Below, piece after piece: positions 43,301-53,792 of a stretch of 64,000 bases of DNA. The notes under the pieces were generated by a model, which did not search any database, was not told the DNA's origin, and worked only from the letters and a program-made list of their open reading frames with translations. Location: the NCBI GenBank assembly GCA_963576735.1, contig OY755171.1:14074001-14138000 (forward strand), written 5' to 3'. The position numbers and the translations under genes were made by a program. The number at the start of each line of letters is the position of its first letter. Within the stretch, counting starts at the first letter, position 1. The DNA comes from Bedellia somnulentella. Taxonomy: Eukaryota; Arthropoda; Insecta; Lepidoptera; Bedelliidae.

Positions 43301-46098
43301 AAACATAAATAATGCAAAACAACTCACCATTAAAACAGCAACCATCATATCTGAGATCTCCTGCGCTAACCCCATATAATAGTCGGAGTCTGATCTGAAG
43401 GCGTCTCTAGTCACCGGATCGTCTATACCTAAGCTCATTAGGTACGCTTTAAACCTAACTGTGTCGTCTTCTGAGATATCACCTTGTTTGTCCTGAAAGA
43501 AAATGGGATCAATAAATAATAAAAGAATTGGTTATTTAGTAGGATAATTATATTCAATGTACAGTTTACAAGATCCCCCTGATATTTGTGGCTTGTTGTC
43601 ACTGCAAGTACTGTGGATCCGGGAGCTTGTCGAGGGTTGTGCTACTCACATGATGGGGCATAGTACATAATTATATTGTGTTCCAATTAGGAAGACATAA
43701 AGCTGTACAATACTTTGGAAGGGTAAAAGAGATAGTTGTTTCAAACCATAAGATTTTAGTTAGAGAACCAGTGTGGTACCATGCAGGATGGTACTGTATC
43801 TGCTATGTTACATTTTACAAGGTTAGGTCAGTAGCCACCTTATTTTTGTTGTTTGTGATGGGCTGCCTTAAGTAATGACCAACAAAAACTAGAATATTTG
43901 TTTCTGCTTAGTCTCCTTGTACAATGTATATGAATGTGGTACTGGGTACTATATGAGCTGACTGCTTATAGATAAATTATTGCTTTATAGAGGGAAGCAA
44001 TAATTTCATTCTGAAAATACTATTTCAGAGAAAAGTATATTGGAAGTAATTTAGTAGATTAGTTCAAACTTATCATTATTTATTTTGATATTATTGCTAA
44101 GATTAAACAAAATTTCATGTATGGAGGAAATATATAAATGTTTTATTATAATGAACAAAACATACCCTTATTCTAGTAGAAATATTTTTAGATATAGCCA
44201 CCATATCTTTTGCCTTTTCCATAAGTTTTGTCAGATCTTGAAATGCTACACTAATACTTGCATCAGTTGCTCTATGATGTTCTTCAATACTTCTTTCAAT
44301 TCCAACAATGCCAGACCTCATTTTTGAAGTCACAGGAACAATAGGTTTTGGACTAATACTAGAACTTGTTGGACTAGTTTGTGCAGAGACATTTTGTTTT
44401 TCCCAAGCTTTGTTGGCTACAGCTTCACTAAGTGCTTTGAAAAACGCAGAATCTATTCCATCTTTAAATGAAAACTTTATAAAGTGAAATGTGCTGACCA
44501 TAGCTGGGCCAGGTCTTTTTCCTACAACAAAAAAGAACATGTTAAAACTTATTATTGATTTCTAATCCTCAATGCTCAACCAAAGAAAAGACATATACTG
44601 CAAAAATAACATAACATAAACGTTCACGCTGAATATCCCCGAAGGGATTGGCAGAGGTACTAATACTTCTGAACATCACGTGACTTTGTCACCTGGTGTT
44701 CAGAGTACCCACATTTTGCATGGACAGTGTACTCACGTGATAGGGGGCAGGCCTATCGCCGTTTTGTACGAATACACTGTCACATGACTAAGTACAACTC
44801 AGCCATGTGGGTTTCCTCACGATGTTTTCCCTCACCGTTAACAACCATGATAAATTAACCACACATATGTCTTTAGAAAAGACAAATTGGTGTAGGCCCG
44901 ACCCAGGATTTGAACACTAGTCGTTTGCACGATAACCGAGTGTTCTACCCACTGGGCTATCATGTTTGCTTTGCACACTGCAAAAATCTTTGAAATAAAA
45001 AAAATTTTAATATGGAACATTTCAATGCCAAGTGTATGTTAGACATAATGGAACATTGAATTATTTGATAAGATATTTACCATATAGTATGGAGATAGGG
45101 TAGGGAAAACTTTGCAAGTAGCAAGCGGTGACTTAAGGTTTTGGGACATTTTTTAAGTTTAATTTTTGGGTGATGTGCCTCAATTCCAATCATCAACCAT
45201 CCTTCAAATTACAAGCCTTTGTCGCTACTTAAATTTCACCATTTACTTATTTATTCCCTGGGCATTGTATGAACTTATTTACAGAGAAAACATCCCTTAA
45301 TTGAACCTATAGGTTAGTATATGAGTTTGATATCTGTATCTACTGGACCAGTAGCTTTTTACATGTGATACTGCAGCTCTTTAGAATATATAAAGATGAA
45401 TACAAGTATTATGTATTGCTAATTATAATAAAATTAAGGCCTTTTGAAAAGTAGTAACTTTCAAATAATTGCTATTTTGACCCATAAGGTAGCCAAAATC
45501 TGTACTAAAACAATTTTACTATCATTTATGAAAATCCAACACAGCCACAAATATAACAGCACATATTTTTTAATAAAAACAATATTTTAATTGAAAGAGA
45601 AATAATTTGTTTCAGAGACTAGATTACTGTGATATGAACTTAATAATTTAAAAAAATAGGCGCAAGACTAAGACATTTTAAATCTAATGAAGGTATAATC
45701 TCTAACAAAGAATAGAGAAAAGTTTACAAGAGCTCACCTGGTAGAGATGGTCCTAAGTGGAGAATGATTCGTTTTGGCCCACCAAGTCCAAAAACTCCAC
45801 TACTTTCTTCCTCAATACAGAAAACATAGTATAAATGTAAAGATAAACAAGTCAGTCCTTTAGGAATATCACCTGGTTTGCCCCACAATATCCTGTGTGA
45901 GGTTAGAACGACTTCGCCATCAATAAACTGAGTCTGCAAAGACATACTTAGTTTATAAAAATTTAAACGACTTTATTTTTTAATTTAATTAGTATGGCAA
46001 ACCTTATCATCTCCATCATAAATTTTAACATTTTTATTTCGTTTCAAATAAGCTTCTCCTTCAAACAACCGTGCCTCCATGTACTCAAAACGATCCAT
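40379..46098 (-). CDS. Vps36: VPS36, ESCRT-II subunit
   Basis: Seven exons on the minus strand: 46098-46003, 45933-45738, 44521-44166, 43492-43328, 42338-42238, 40953-40839 and 40552-40379 (stop TAA). All phases match; 400 aa, near the usual metazoan length. The N-terminus is the GLUE (split PH-like) domain, about residues 1-135: [56 protein letters not shown] linker and helix follow ([28 protein letters not shown]). The rest is the winged-helix EAP30/SNF8-like part: [60 protein letters not shown] and [10 protein letters not shown]. The protein binds ubiquitin and phosphoinositide and works with VPS22 and VPS25 on endosomes to build multivesicular bodies (family knowledge). No NZF finger is present, as in other animals. 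Introns carry SINE-A, SINE-B and RTE pieces. Confidence 0.95.
41053..41145 (-). mobile_element. RTE 3' end fragment
   Basis: ATACATACACTCACGCCATT, CAGGCAGAGACTATCGATTG and CCTGGCAAATCACACTC; last ~90 bp of the RTE. In VPS36 intron 5. Confidence 0.75.
41267..41502 (-). mobile_element. SINE-A copy
   Basis: Minus orientation, complete, TTACATACTCACGGCTATAA to GCCGACACTACACAGCA; in VPS36 intron 5. Confidence 0.9.
41692..42055 (+). mobile_element. SINE-B copy
   Basis: Head CCGTGATAGCTCAATAGGTA, GAGTTCAAATCCCGGGTCGG; end CCCCTTCGGGGATATTCGGC, GTGAACGTTTATG. Antisense to VPS36, intron 5. Confidence 0.9.
42582..42608 (-). mobile_element. SINE-A head fragment
   Basis: TATTCTAAGCCGACACTACA then CAGCA; only about 27 bp of the SINE-A head is left. 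Confidence 0.6.
42862..43097 (+). mobile_element. SINE-A copy
   Basis: TAGTGTAGTGCCGGCTTAGC head, ATAGCCGTGAGTATATAT tail; antisense to VPS36, intron 4. Confidence 0.88.
44616..44969 (-). mobile_element. SINE-B copy
   Basis: Minus orientation, complete, from CATAAACGTTCACGCTGAAT to the tRNA-like head at 44905-44969 (ATTTGAACACTAGTCG, CCCACTGGGCTATCAT). In VPS36 intron 2. Confidence 0.9.
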
Positions 46099-46109
46099 TT
46101 TTTATTTAA

Positions 46110-46480
46110 CAAATATTTGCTACTAAGTTACGAAGTATAGCATGGTTCGTTCCCCGTACGTTTCAAAAATATCAAGAACCAAATCAACAAAAAAAATGTG
46201 TGAAGTGAATAAAATAGAATGTTTGTTTTGACAGTTGTGGTTGTGATATGATATGACATGACATGACAATGACAAGTCTATTTTATTATTATACAAGTTT
46301 TTTTTTTTAAATCATTTATTCGCCGGAAACAAGTCCATAGGCATTATTAAACAAGTTAATAGTCGCTTACACAGATTACAATATAGATACTACGTATAAT
46401 CGGTCGCTTAATAATAGTTGCTGATAAAAAAAAATATTATTATGTGTGACCAGCTATACCACAAAGGACTTTTTTACTGC
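46110..46480. other. VPS36 upstream region and a LINE-like 3' end
   Basis: 46110-46290 is the likely VPS36 promoter/5' UTR. 46300-46420 (TTTATTCGCCGGAAACAAGT after a T run) resembles a LINE 3' end with poly-A on the other strand. Confidence 0.4.
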
Positions 46481-46482
46481 AA

Positions 46483-46804
46483 TGAGGGGTTTTCCAACTG
46501 TCAGTTTTAGTTCAAAAAATCTCGTGAGATGGCGCTATACGTACATATGGTAACATGATGAATTTTATGACTCATGACCCAAAATGTCTGGAAAATTAGT
46601 AATTATAGCATTATGCTATACAACGAAGATGGAATTAACAATTATCAAACAACCAAAAACCCTTAAAATGATTTGGTTTGCCTAATAACTCAGTGCAGTC
46701 AGTCAACTTGATTGGCCGCATTTTGACATATTAATGCTGAGGGGTTCTAGCCATCTGTTGCATTTTTAGTGAAACTCGTTGAACTGTCAGATTGAAAACC
46801 CCTC
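46483..46804. mobile_element. Foldback MITE (GAGGGGTTTTC ends)
   Basis: GAGGGGTTTTCCAACTGTCAG at the left end is inverted at the right as CTGTCAGATTGAAAACCCCTC, with AT on both sides. About 320 bp, no coding content. It abuts the Tc1/mariner-type element starting at 46807. Confidence 0.72.
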
Positions 46805-46968
46805 ATTACAGATCCACAATCTTTTCTTGGCCGGTAAGGGCGTCGCTGTTATCAATATTAGTATTGCCAGTAAATAAAAATAACCGTTATAAGGGAAATA
46901 ATTTTACATCATACAGGCTAATTTATTTATGTATTGAAAAGTCTTAATAAAATAATTAATAACTAGTT

Positions 46969-47196
46969 GCTGTGTAGTGTCGGCTTAGAATAGCACTACC
47001 CCATTAGATTTAGTATTAAGAGGCGACTAATGGTATTAAGGCTTTTAAGATACTTTTGGGCGATGCGGTTGGAGACCCATCCCCTTTATTTTACCATCTT
47101 TACCCCACTCAACTTTCCAAAAGTGGCTGAGGAGTTTCTAATTCTTAAACTCTGGCTACCCCTTCTAGCGATTTACAGCCGTGAGTATATGTATGT
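46969..47196 (+). mobile_element. SINE-A copy
   Basis: GCTGTGTAGTGTCGGCTTAG to CAGCCGTGAGTATATGTATG. TAATAACTA on both sides is a probable TSD. Confidence 0.88.
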
Positions 47197-47385
47197 AATA
47201 ACTATTATTGTAAGTAAACAAGTTCGTTTTAATGTTAGCTAATTATAGACACACATAGATCCCCTAAAAAGGTGGCACAGAAAAAATAATTCTAAACATC
47301 AGTTATCGTTTGGGTCATTCATTTTGCTGGGTCTCATGAATTTATGGGCACTTTTTTATTGCTGTTAACAGCCTTGTAACATATA

Positions 47386-47889
47386 ACATAACATAATCGT
47401 TCACAACGAATACCCCCGAAGGGGTTTGGCAGAGGTACCAATACTTCTGAACATCACGTGTCTTTGTCACCTGGTGTTCAGAGTACCCACGTTTTGCATG
47501 GACAGTGTACTCACGTGATAGGGGGCAGGCCTACCGCCGTTTAGTACGATTACACTTAATTTAAATTTTTTTGTTCATGAAAACCTCATGTGAGGATTAT
47601 TACTAATAAATAAAGAATAAATAAAGGAAAGAAAAATTTCGACACAGGCGGGATTCGAACCCGCGACCTCGGGTATACGCCCCCTTCGCTCTTGCCAATT
47701 GAGCTACCGTGTCGAATACACTGTCACACGACTAAGTACAACTCAGCCATGTGGGTTTCCTCACGATGTTTTCCCTCACTGTTAACAACCGTGATCAATT
47801 AACCACACATATGTCTCTAGAAAAGACAAATTGGTGTAGGCCCGATCCGGGATTTTAACACTAGTCTTCTACCCATTAAGCTATCACGT
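47386..47889 (-). mobile_element. SINE-B copy split by a trl element
   Basis: Minus orientation: ATAATCGTTCACAACGAATA through CTACCGCCGTTTAGTACGAT, then the trl insert (about 47558-47712), then ACACTGTCACACGACTAAGT to the tRNA-like head ending TAAGCTATCACGTC. Confidence 0.9.
47558..47712 (-). mobile_element. trl element with tRNA-like core, inside SINE-B
   Basis: TGTTCATGAAAACCTCATGT, AATAAAGGAAAGAAAAATTT then a tRNA-like sequence at about 47641-47713. A near-identical 10-mer flanks it (CGATTACACT at 47548-47557 and CGAATACACT at 47713-47722), the likely TSD. Confidence 0.85.
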
Positions 47890-47929
47890 CGTATTTGCCT
47901 TGCATTTTTATATATATGTCAGACAGTTT

Positions 47930-48180
47930 GCTGTGTAGTGTCGGCTTAGAATAACACTACCCCATTTCTACCCGTGGGTGATCGTAAGAGGCGACTAAGG
48001 GTATAGGGGCTTTTCAAGTGATTTTTGGGCGATGTGGTTGGAAACCCGTCACCAAAAGCATTTATCTTTAACATCTTTTCCCCACTCAACTTCCAAAAGT
48101 GGCTGAGGAATTTCTCATTCCAAAGCTCTGGCTACCCCGTTTTGGGAATTATAGCCGTGAGTATATGTATGTATGTATGT
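47930..48180 (+). mobile_element. SINE-A copy
   Basis: GCTGTGTAGTGTCGGCTTAG to ATAGCCGTGAGTATATGTAT with (GTAT)n tail. Confidence 0.9.
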
Positions 48181-48613
48181 ACAGTTATGACTTAAGAAAT
48201 GACAGATTATCCCCGCATTAGGATTAAAACCCACGTATCGAGGTGAAATCTTATTCGGGAGCATTTCCTCACTTTCCGTAACCTGCACCGCTATAATCAT
48301 GCGCGCACAACTTTTCGGACGGTGTTAGCCTAGTTAGATAAAATTTAACAAAATAAATAATAATTTTCATAAATTTTTATATTGAATACTGGAAATAAAA
48401 GCGTTTATTAATAAACATCATAAAAATAATTGTCTTTAAAAAAAAGTTTCCACTACAAAAAATATTAATGAAAGTGATAATTTATTATATACGTAGGCCA
48501 CCCTATAATTTTTATTTAGTTGAGAACTAACTGACAATGACAGGCCGAAATTTCAAAATGGCGACACTAGTACCAGTAGTCGCCGCCGGCCAAGAAAAGA
48601 TTGTGGGTCTGTA

Positions 48614-49003
48614 AACACTTTTTGTGGGACAGAATCCAGGATTATATTATTATTGCATAAAATTAACACCATACTATTTCTTTATTTGATTATTTTATTT
48701 TATTAGGGACATCAACAGCACATAAACATATTAGTTAAAAAGACATAACATAACCTTGTAATCACTTATGAGTTCTTAATGAATTAATTAAAAAATAATA
48801 ATATTAAAAAGTATTTAATAATAATATCGGTGATGGTTTTCCTATGGGTGTGTCAGTGACCTTCACACTAGGCTAGGCCTGTATCGTGAGCAATCTGATA
48901 TTAAAGAATATATAATAATAATATTATATAGGTACTACTATTAATACTAAAAAATAAAGTAAATTGAATGAAGATAGTTAAAATATATAAGTACGTGATT
49001 AAA
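48614..49003. other. Spacer
   Basis: AT-rich, no gene seen; possibly a LINE 3' end near 48700 (ATTTTATTAGGGACATCAAC). Confidence 0.35.
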
Positions 49004-49233
49004 ATAAATATTAGTGTTGCACCGAATGTGGGTTCTGCCGAATGTCGAATTCGGCCGAATGTTCGGTATGAATACATGCCGTAGCCGACTTTCGGCCGAA
49101 CTTCGGCCGAAGTTCGGTTAAATTTCGCGCATTTTTGATCAATGAAGAATTATAAGTATTTGACAGTATGTTGTTGCTTTGTTACATAAATAAAGACTTA
49201 AAATAAGTCAGAAAGGAATATAAGATAAGTACT

Positions 49234-49473
49234 TACATATACTCACGACCATAAATCCCAAAAACGGGTAACCAGAACTTCAGAGCTACAAACTCTTCAT
49301 TTACATTTAGAAGTCGATAGGGGACAAGATGGTAGAAATAAAGTATCCTTGGTTATGGGTCTCCAACCGCATCGCCCAAAAACCACTTAAAAAAGTCCCA
49401 CACCCTTAGTCGCCTCTTACGACACCCGTGGGTAGCAAGGGGTAGTAAAATTCTAAGCCGGCACTACACGGCA
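49234..49473 (-). mobile_element. SINE-A copy
   Basis: Minus orientation, ACATATACTCACGACCATAA to GCCGGCACTACACGGCA. Confidence 0.87.
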
Positions 49474-49489
49474 ACGTATCAGATAAGTA

Positions 49490-50022
49490 TTTGATTTATA
49501 AAAATATTTTTTTAATATATATTATATAACAACAATGGAGAACACAAATTGGTCTAAATATCTGTACCAAATGCACTTGAAACTTTAGTTTGTATCATTT
49601 ATATTACAATCGTTTTTATTTCACGTCAATACATGCAGTATTTCCGAAGCAGCGACCTCGAGAAGTTTAACACCGTTTTCAAATCTTCAGATTTCGCGCG
49701 CTTTTTAATTTTACGTCACGTCACAACCCGTGAGCCGGCCGGTCATTGCCACTGCGCGAAGTCGGTCCGTGGGAATGGTGCGATTGTTTTTTTTATTTAT
49801 TCCTTTTATATGCTTGTTTACAATAAAGTAACATAAATAATAGCTATTTTTGCCGACCCCTACGGGGATAACTGGGCAAAAGTTTGAGTTTTGAGAGTTG
49901 AATTAAATACAAATACTTCCTGCCCGGTAGCTGAAGTAACAACTTTAAACCACCTTTAGAAATTAAGAATAACTGAATGGCATAGAGGATTATTGTTGTT
50001 GGTGATTGTTTTATATTATCTC
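49490..50022 (+). repeat. Repeat X, second copy
   Basis: Collinear with 9360-9935 (see that entry); followed by the start of the same diverged SINE-A (TATCGGCACAGAATAGCACT). Confidence 0.7.
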
Positions 50023-50129
50023 TATCGGCACAGAATAGCACTACCTCGATTCTTCACAAGGATAATAAAATTTGAATGTTTTTGTTCATGAAAACCTCTT
50101 GTACATTTAATACTTATATTACTATACTA

Positions 50130-51010
50130 GTGGATCGTCCCAGCTTCGCACGGGTAGCGTTGTTTTTTAAATATCTGAGGTTTCTTTCTTCAGTCACTGC
50201 TCAAGCATTGTGAAATTCAGCGCAATGTTTTCAATTTATTAAATTTATAGCACTCCCTAAACAGTGTAGTTTGGTGATTTTGAATGCGCTTTAGTGAACG
50301 GTTCAGTTTTTCCGTTTAATAGCAAATTTTGGAATAAAACGCTATGAAGTATTTATAAAAATCTAAAAAATAAATCATTACGTGTTGTAGGATGCAACTA
50401 CTGGCGCCATCTAGTATTTTATAAGTAAATTAGTAACGAACGATTCGGTTTTGGTCACGGGCGCGATGGTTTTGGTCACGGGCGCGATGGTATGTATATT
50501 ATATGTATAATTTCGGTGTTTCTCTACCGATTTCTATGATTTTTTTAATGAATAGGTAATAATGTTACCTTATTTAAATTAGGGATGAGTGAGAGGTTTA
50601 CAAACGTAAGAGTAAACAATTACAATCAGAATGTTCCGAACTGCTAAGCTATCAGGAATTACACGTGTCATTGTGAGTCAACTGTAAAAGATAGACATAA
50701 ACTGTTACGGACTTTTTTTTAGATAACTTTATGCAGAATATTTCCGTCATACATAATTTCTATGTAAGTTTAACCATTAAGTCTGCACACGCGACGGAAG
50801 CTTAAAAAATGGAGTAACTTCTCCCGTTTTCCCAAATTTTTCCCAAAATTCCCCTTTACTACTCTGCTGGAAAGTATACAAAAACCTGCGCAGGAGTGTG
50901 AAGAATAATTGCACCAAGTTTCGTTAAAATCCGTCGAGTAGTTTTTGTTTCCATAAGGAACATACAAACCGACAGACAGACAGACAGACAGACAAAAATT
51001 TTACTGATTG
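50130..51010 (-). repeat. Dispersed repeat with GACAGACA run
   Basis: From ACTAGTGGATCGTCCCAGCT and TCGCACGGGTAGCG to CCGACAGACAGACAGACAGA. This layout (CCCGTGCGAAGC-type start, GACAGACA block) is common in insect introns; the class is unknown to me. A tandem GGTTTTGGTCACGGGCGCGAT lies at 50449-50490. Confidence 0.55.
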
Positions 51011-51117
51011 CATTTTTGGCATCAGTATCGATCCCTAATCACCACCTGATAGTTATTTTGAAAATATATTTCATGTACAGAATTGACCTCTCTACAGATT
51101 TATTATAAGCATAATAA

Positions 51118-51484
51118 ATAAACATAAACATAAACGTTCACGCCGAATATCCCCGAAGGGGTTGGCAGAGGTACTAATACTTCTGAACATCACGTGACTT
51201 TGTCACCTGGTGTTCAGAGTACCCACGTTTTGCATGGACAGTGTACTCACGTGATAGGGGGCAGGCCTATCGCCGTTTTGTACGAATACACTGTCACATG
51301 ACTAAGTACAACTCAGCCATGTGGGTTTCCTCACGATGTTTTCCCTCACCGTTAACAACCATGATAAATTAACCACACATATGTCTTTAGAAAAGACAAA
51401 TTTGTGTAGGCCCCGACCCAGGATTTGAACACTAGTCGTTTGCACGATAACCGAGTGTTCTACCCACTGGTCTATCACGGTTGC
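51118..51484 (-). mobile_element. SINE-B copy
   Basis: Minus orientation, complete: AACATAAACGTTCACGCCGA to the tRNA-like head ACCCACTGGTCTATCACGGT. Confidence 0.92.
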
Positions 51485-51552
51485 TATATATTTATTATTA
51501 TATTATTATTATAGATTTATTATAAGTATAGATAGATAATATATAATAAAGT

Positions 51553-51712
51553 TTGAATGTTTTTGTTCATGAAAACCTCTTGTACATTTAATACTTATAC
51601 TTATATTACCATATAATACATATTACTAATAAATAAAGGAAAGTTTTTTTTTCGTTTGTTTTATCCCCGCTGGTGTAGAAATATTTTTTTTCCTTTATTT
51701 ATTAGTAAGGGT
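51553..51712. repeat. trl-family foldback piece
   Basis: TGTTCATGAAAACCTCTTGT, then ATTACTAATAAATAAAGGAA and an inverted TTTCCTTTATTTATTAGTAA around a remnant CCCGCTGGTGTAG of the tRNA-like part. Confidence 0.7.
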
Positions 51713-51913
51713 AATAAAAGGTGACTTTCGAAATTAGGCGCTTTTTTTCTAGGAGAATATTAGACCAACCATCACCACCATCACCAACAACCTTCCTTGT
51801 TTTAATCTTGTCCCCACTCAAGTTCCAAAAGTAGCTAACAAATTGCTAATTCTGAAGCTTTGTCTACCTTTTTTCAGTTTTATAGTCGTGATCGTGATTA
51901 TATTTTTGTATTA

Positions 51914-52063
51914 AAGTTGCCGTGTAGTGTCGGCTTAGAATAGATGTGACTGACGATATTGGGGCTTTTAAGGGATATTTTTTTTAAGAAACTTTATTTC
52001 ACCATGTTTTGCCATAGCTCTGGTTACCCCTTCAAGGGATTTATAGCCGTGAATATATGTATG
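51914..52063 (+). mobile_element. SINE-A copy, internally deleted
   Basis: TGCCGTGTAGTGTCGGCTTA at the left and ATAGCCGTGAATATATGTAT at the right; the middle is shortened. Confidence 0.82.
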
Positions 52064-52074
52064 TTGCAGTATGT

Positions 52075-52370
52075 AGTTGAAACACTGAGGCACACTACAG
52101 TATTAATTTGCTATTTTGTGTCACAAAGCTACAAAAAATCCATGTGTACGTAAGCGTGAGCGACTAATGGCCGGGGCTGTGACGTCACATCGCTACTTTC
52201 CCACGCCAAACGCAATTAAATAAGTCGGCCGAAAATGCGCGCTTTAAACCTAAATATTTCAGCCATTTTTTAAGCAATGAAAAAAGTAATAAAATAACAC
52301 AGTTTTTCTCGTAATTTTTTGTAGAGTTATTTTATATATAAAACTAAAAACGTTGGTCAGGCCCATTATG
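52075..52370. repeat. Repeat Y, second copy
   Basis: Collinear with 10800-11075 and follows a SINE-A in both loci; includes GGGGCTGTGACGTCACATCG. Confidence 0.65.
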
Positions 52371-52618
52371 TTAAGTTGCTTTATGTTTGAATATTTTATT
52401 AATGCGTTTCTTTTAAAACACCAAAACTCGACTCACACAGCTATTTATTTACTTTTCAGTACATTTTATTATTTATATATATCTACAGAATTTAGGCCGA
52501 ACTTCAGTTATATCTGCCAAATCTAACCGAAATTCGGCCGAATACAAACTTCGGTAAATCTGCCGAACTTCGGTAATACCGAATGTTTAACGAATTTCGG
52601 TGCATCTCTAATAAATAT

Positions 52619-53792
52619 ATATCCATTGCATATTGTCAATACAGGAGTTTATTGAATAATGCACAATATAGTTTGTACATCATTGTAATCCATACTTTTT
52701 AGCCAAATTTGTGTTGTAATCTTAGCTTCTTTCACTGATAGGGGTTGTCGTTCGCATTCTTTGACTGCTTTATTATTTGCCGACAGATATATGAATGCAG
52801 AAAATTAGGTAATTTTTGACCGAAAGATGTGTTAGCAGTGGCTGGTATTGAAAAGTATTGATTGGTAGCAGTTACAATACAACAATGCACCAAGAAACGC
52901 TATTACAAGGTAGTATAAAATAAATTAAATTACACGATTATCCGGTTTTTCTTCATTAAACATCGGTTCGAAATCTAATCTATACTATTCCAGTATTTTG
53001 TACTTTTTCTATGATCGAGTTCCATACATTTGAATGAAATCAATCCATATATTTGTCTCTTTTACTGCTGATATTAAAGTAAAGTAAACGATTCGATAAA
53101 ACTCGCAATACGCCTACTGATACTGATTAGGCTTGGGTAGATCCAGCTGCGAGAGGTGATTCGAATTCGGGTCGGTTAGGCCAATCAGGCTCACGCAGAG
53201 ATTCGAATCATTTGAATCCACCGAGCCGGACCTACACACTGCTACTACTGATGTATGGAACTCAATAATTCTGATTTCGGATCGAAAACGAAATGTAGAT
53301 TGAAACTCGCAATCAGGTGGATTATTCGAGCCCTATCCAAACTAGTCATCTTCGAAGGTTTTGTTACTGGTTTACTTACTTACTTACTTTTACTCTTTAA
53401 GTTTAAGTACTACGGTGCGGTAGTGTTAAGTAGGTAATATGTACCTAGGTACCTAAACGAAAAAACTTGGTAAAACTTGCAATCCGCTTAAACTGTACTT
53501 CCTTCCATCTATATCTATTGATGTGATTGATATTAATTATTCCATCAGTCAATCAATCACACCAATGTTCAAAATCACTCACACTTCAACTTCAACACGT
53601 TTTACGAAGGCAAAAAGTAATCGCAAATATTGCGATGCGAGTATTGCGACAGCCTTGTTGAAAATGAAAGGTTCGGTTGAGTTGATTGATTAGAAAGGCT
53701 ATAATTATTTTCATAAGCTACTTCAGTTCTCGGAAGTCTCTTTACACTGTTGTTACTAGTTTTTTTTTCAAATCTTTACTTTGTAGTGCACA
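52619..53792 (+). promoter_or_regulatory. HARS upstream region
   Basis: No other gene seen. The 5' UTR/promoter of HARS should lie here; no TATA box at a convincing distance was picked out. Confidence 0.35.

Larger units (their letters stand above)
46807..48613 (+). mobile_element. Tc1/mariner-type element, copy 2, with nested SINEs
   Basis: Terminal inverted repeats of 28 bp with one mismatch at 46807-46834 (TACAGATCCACAATCTTTTC...) and 48586-48613. The TA at each outer end may be the target duplication. After removing two SINE-A copies and one SINE-B copy, about 0.8 kb of non-coding element is left. Inverted counterpart of 31219-33622. Confidence 0.85.
50022..51905 (+). mobile_element. Diverged SINE-A split by about 1.65 kb
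   Basis: 50022-50066 and 51716-51905 are the two halves of the same SINE-A variant as 9912-10158 (TTTTTCTAGGAGAATATT, CCATCACCA, TTTTATAGTCGTGAT). The insert between them contains dispersed repeat, SINE-B and trl sequence. Confidence 0.65.
49012..52610. mobile_element. hAT-type element, 8-bp TSD, filled with nested repeats
   Basis: ATAAATAT is duplicated at 49004-49011 and 52611-52618. Ends TAGTGTTGCACCGAA and, reading inward from the right, TAGAGATGCACCGAAATTCG. Both subterminal regions are packed with TTCGGCCGAA palindromes and variants (49040-49125; 52495-52590). No transposase is present; the 3.6 kb between is repeat X, SINE-A, SINE-B, trl pieces and repeat Y. Confidence 0.9.

Noticed and set aside
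47030..47242. 70-codon frame and other frames starting MRLETH-like inside SINE-A
   Set aside because: The conserved peptide is just SINE-A sequence (GATGCGGTTGGAGACCCATC) translated; seen at every SINE-A copy in that frame.
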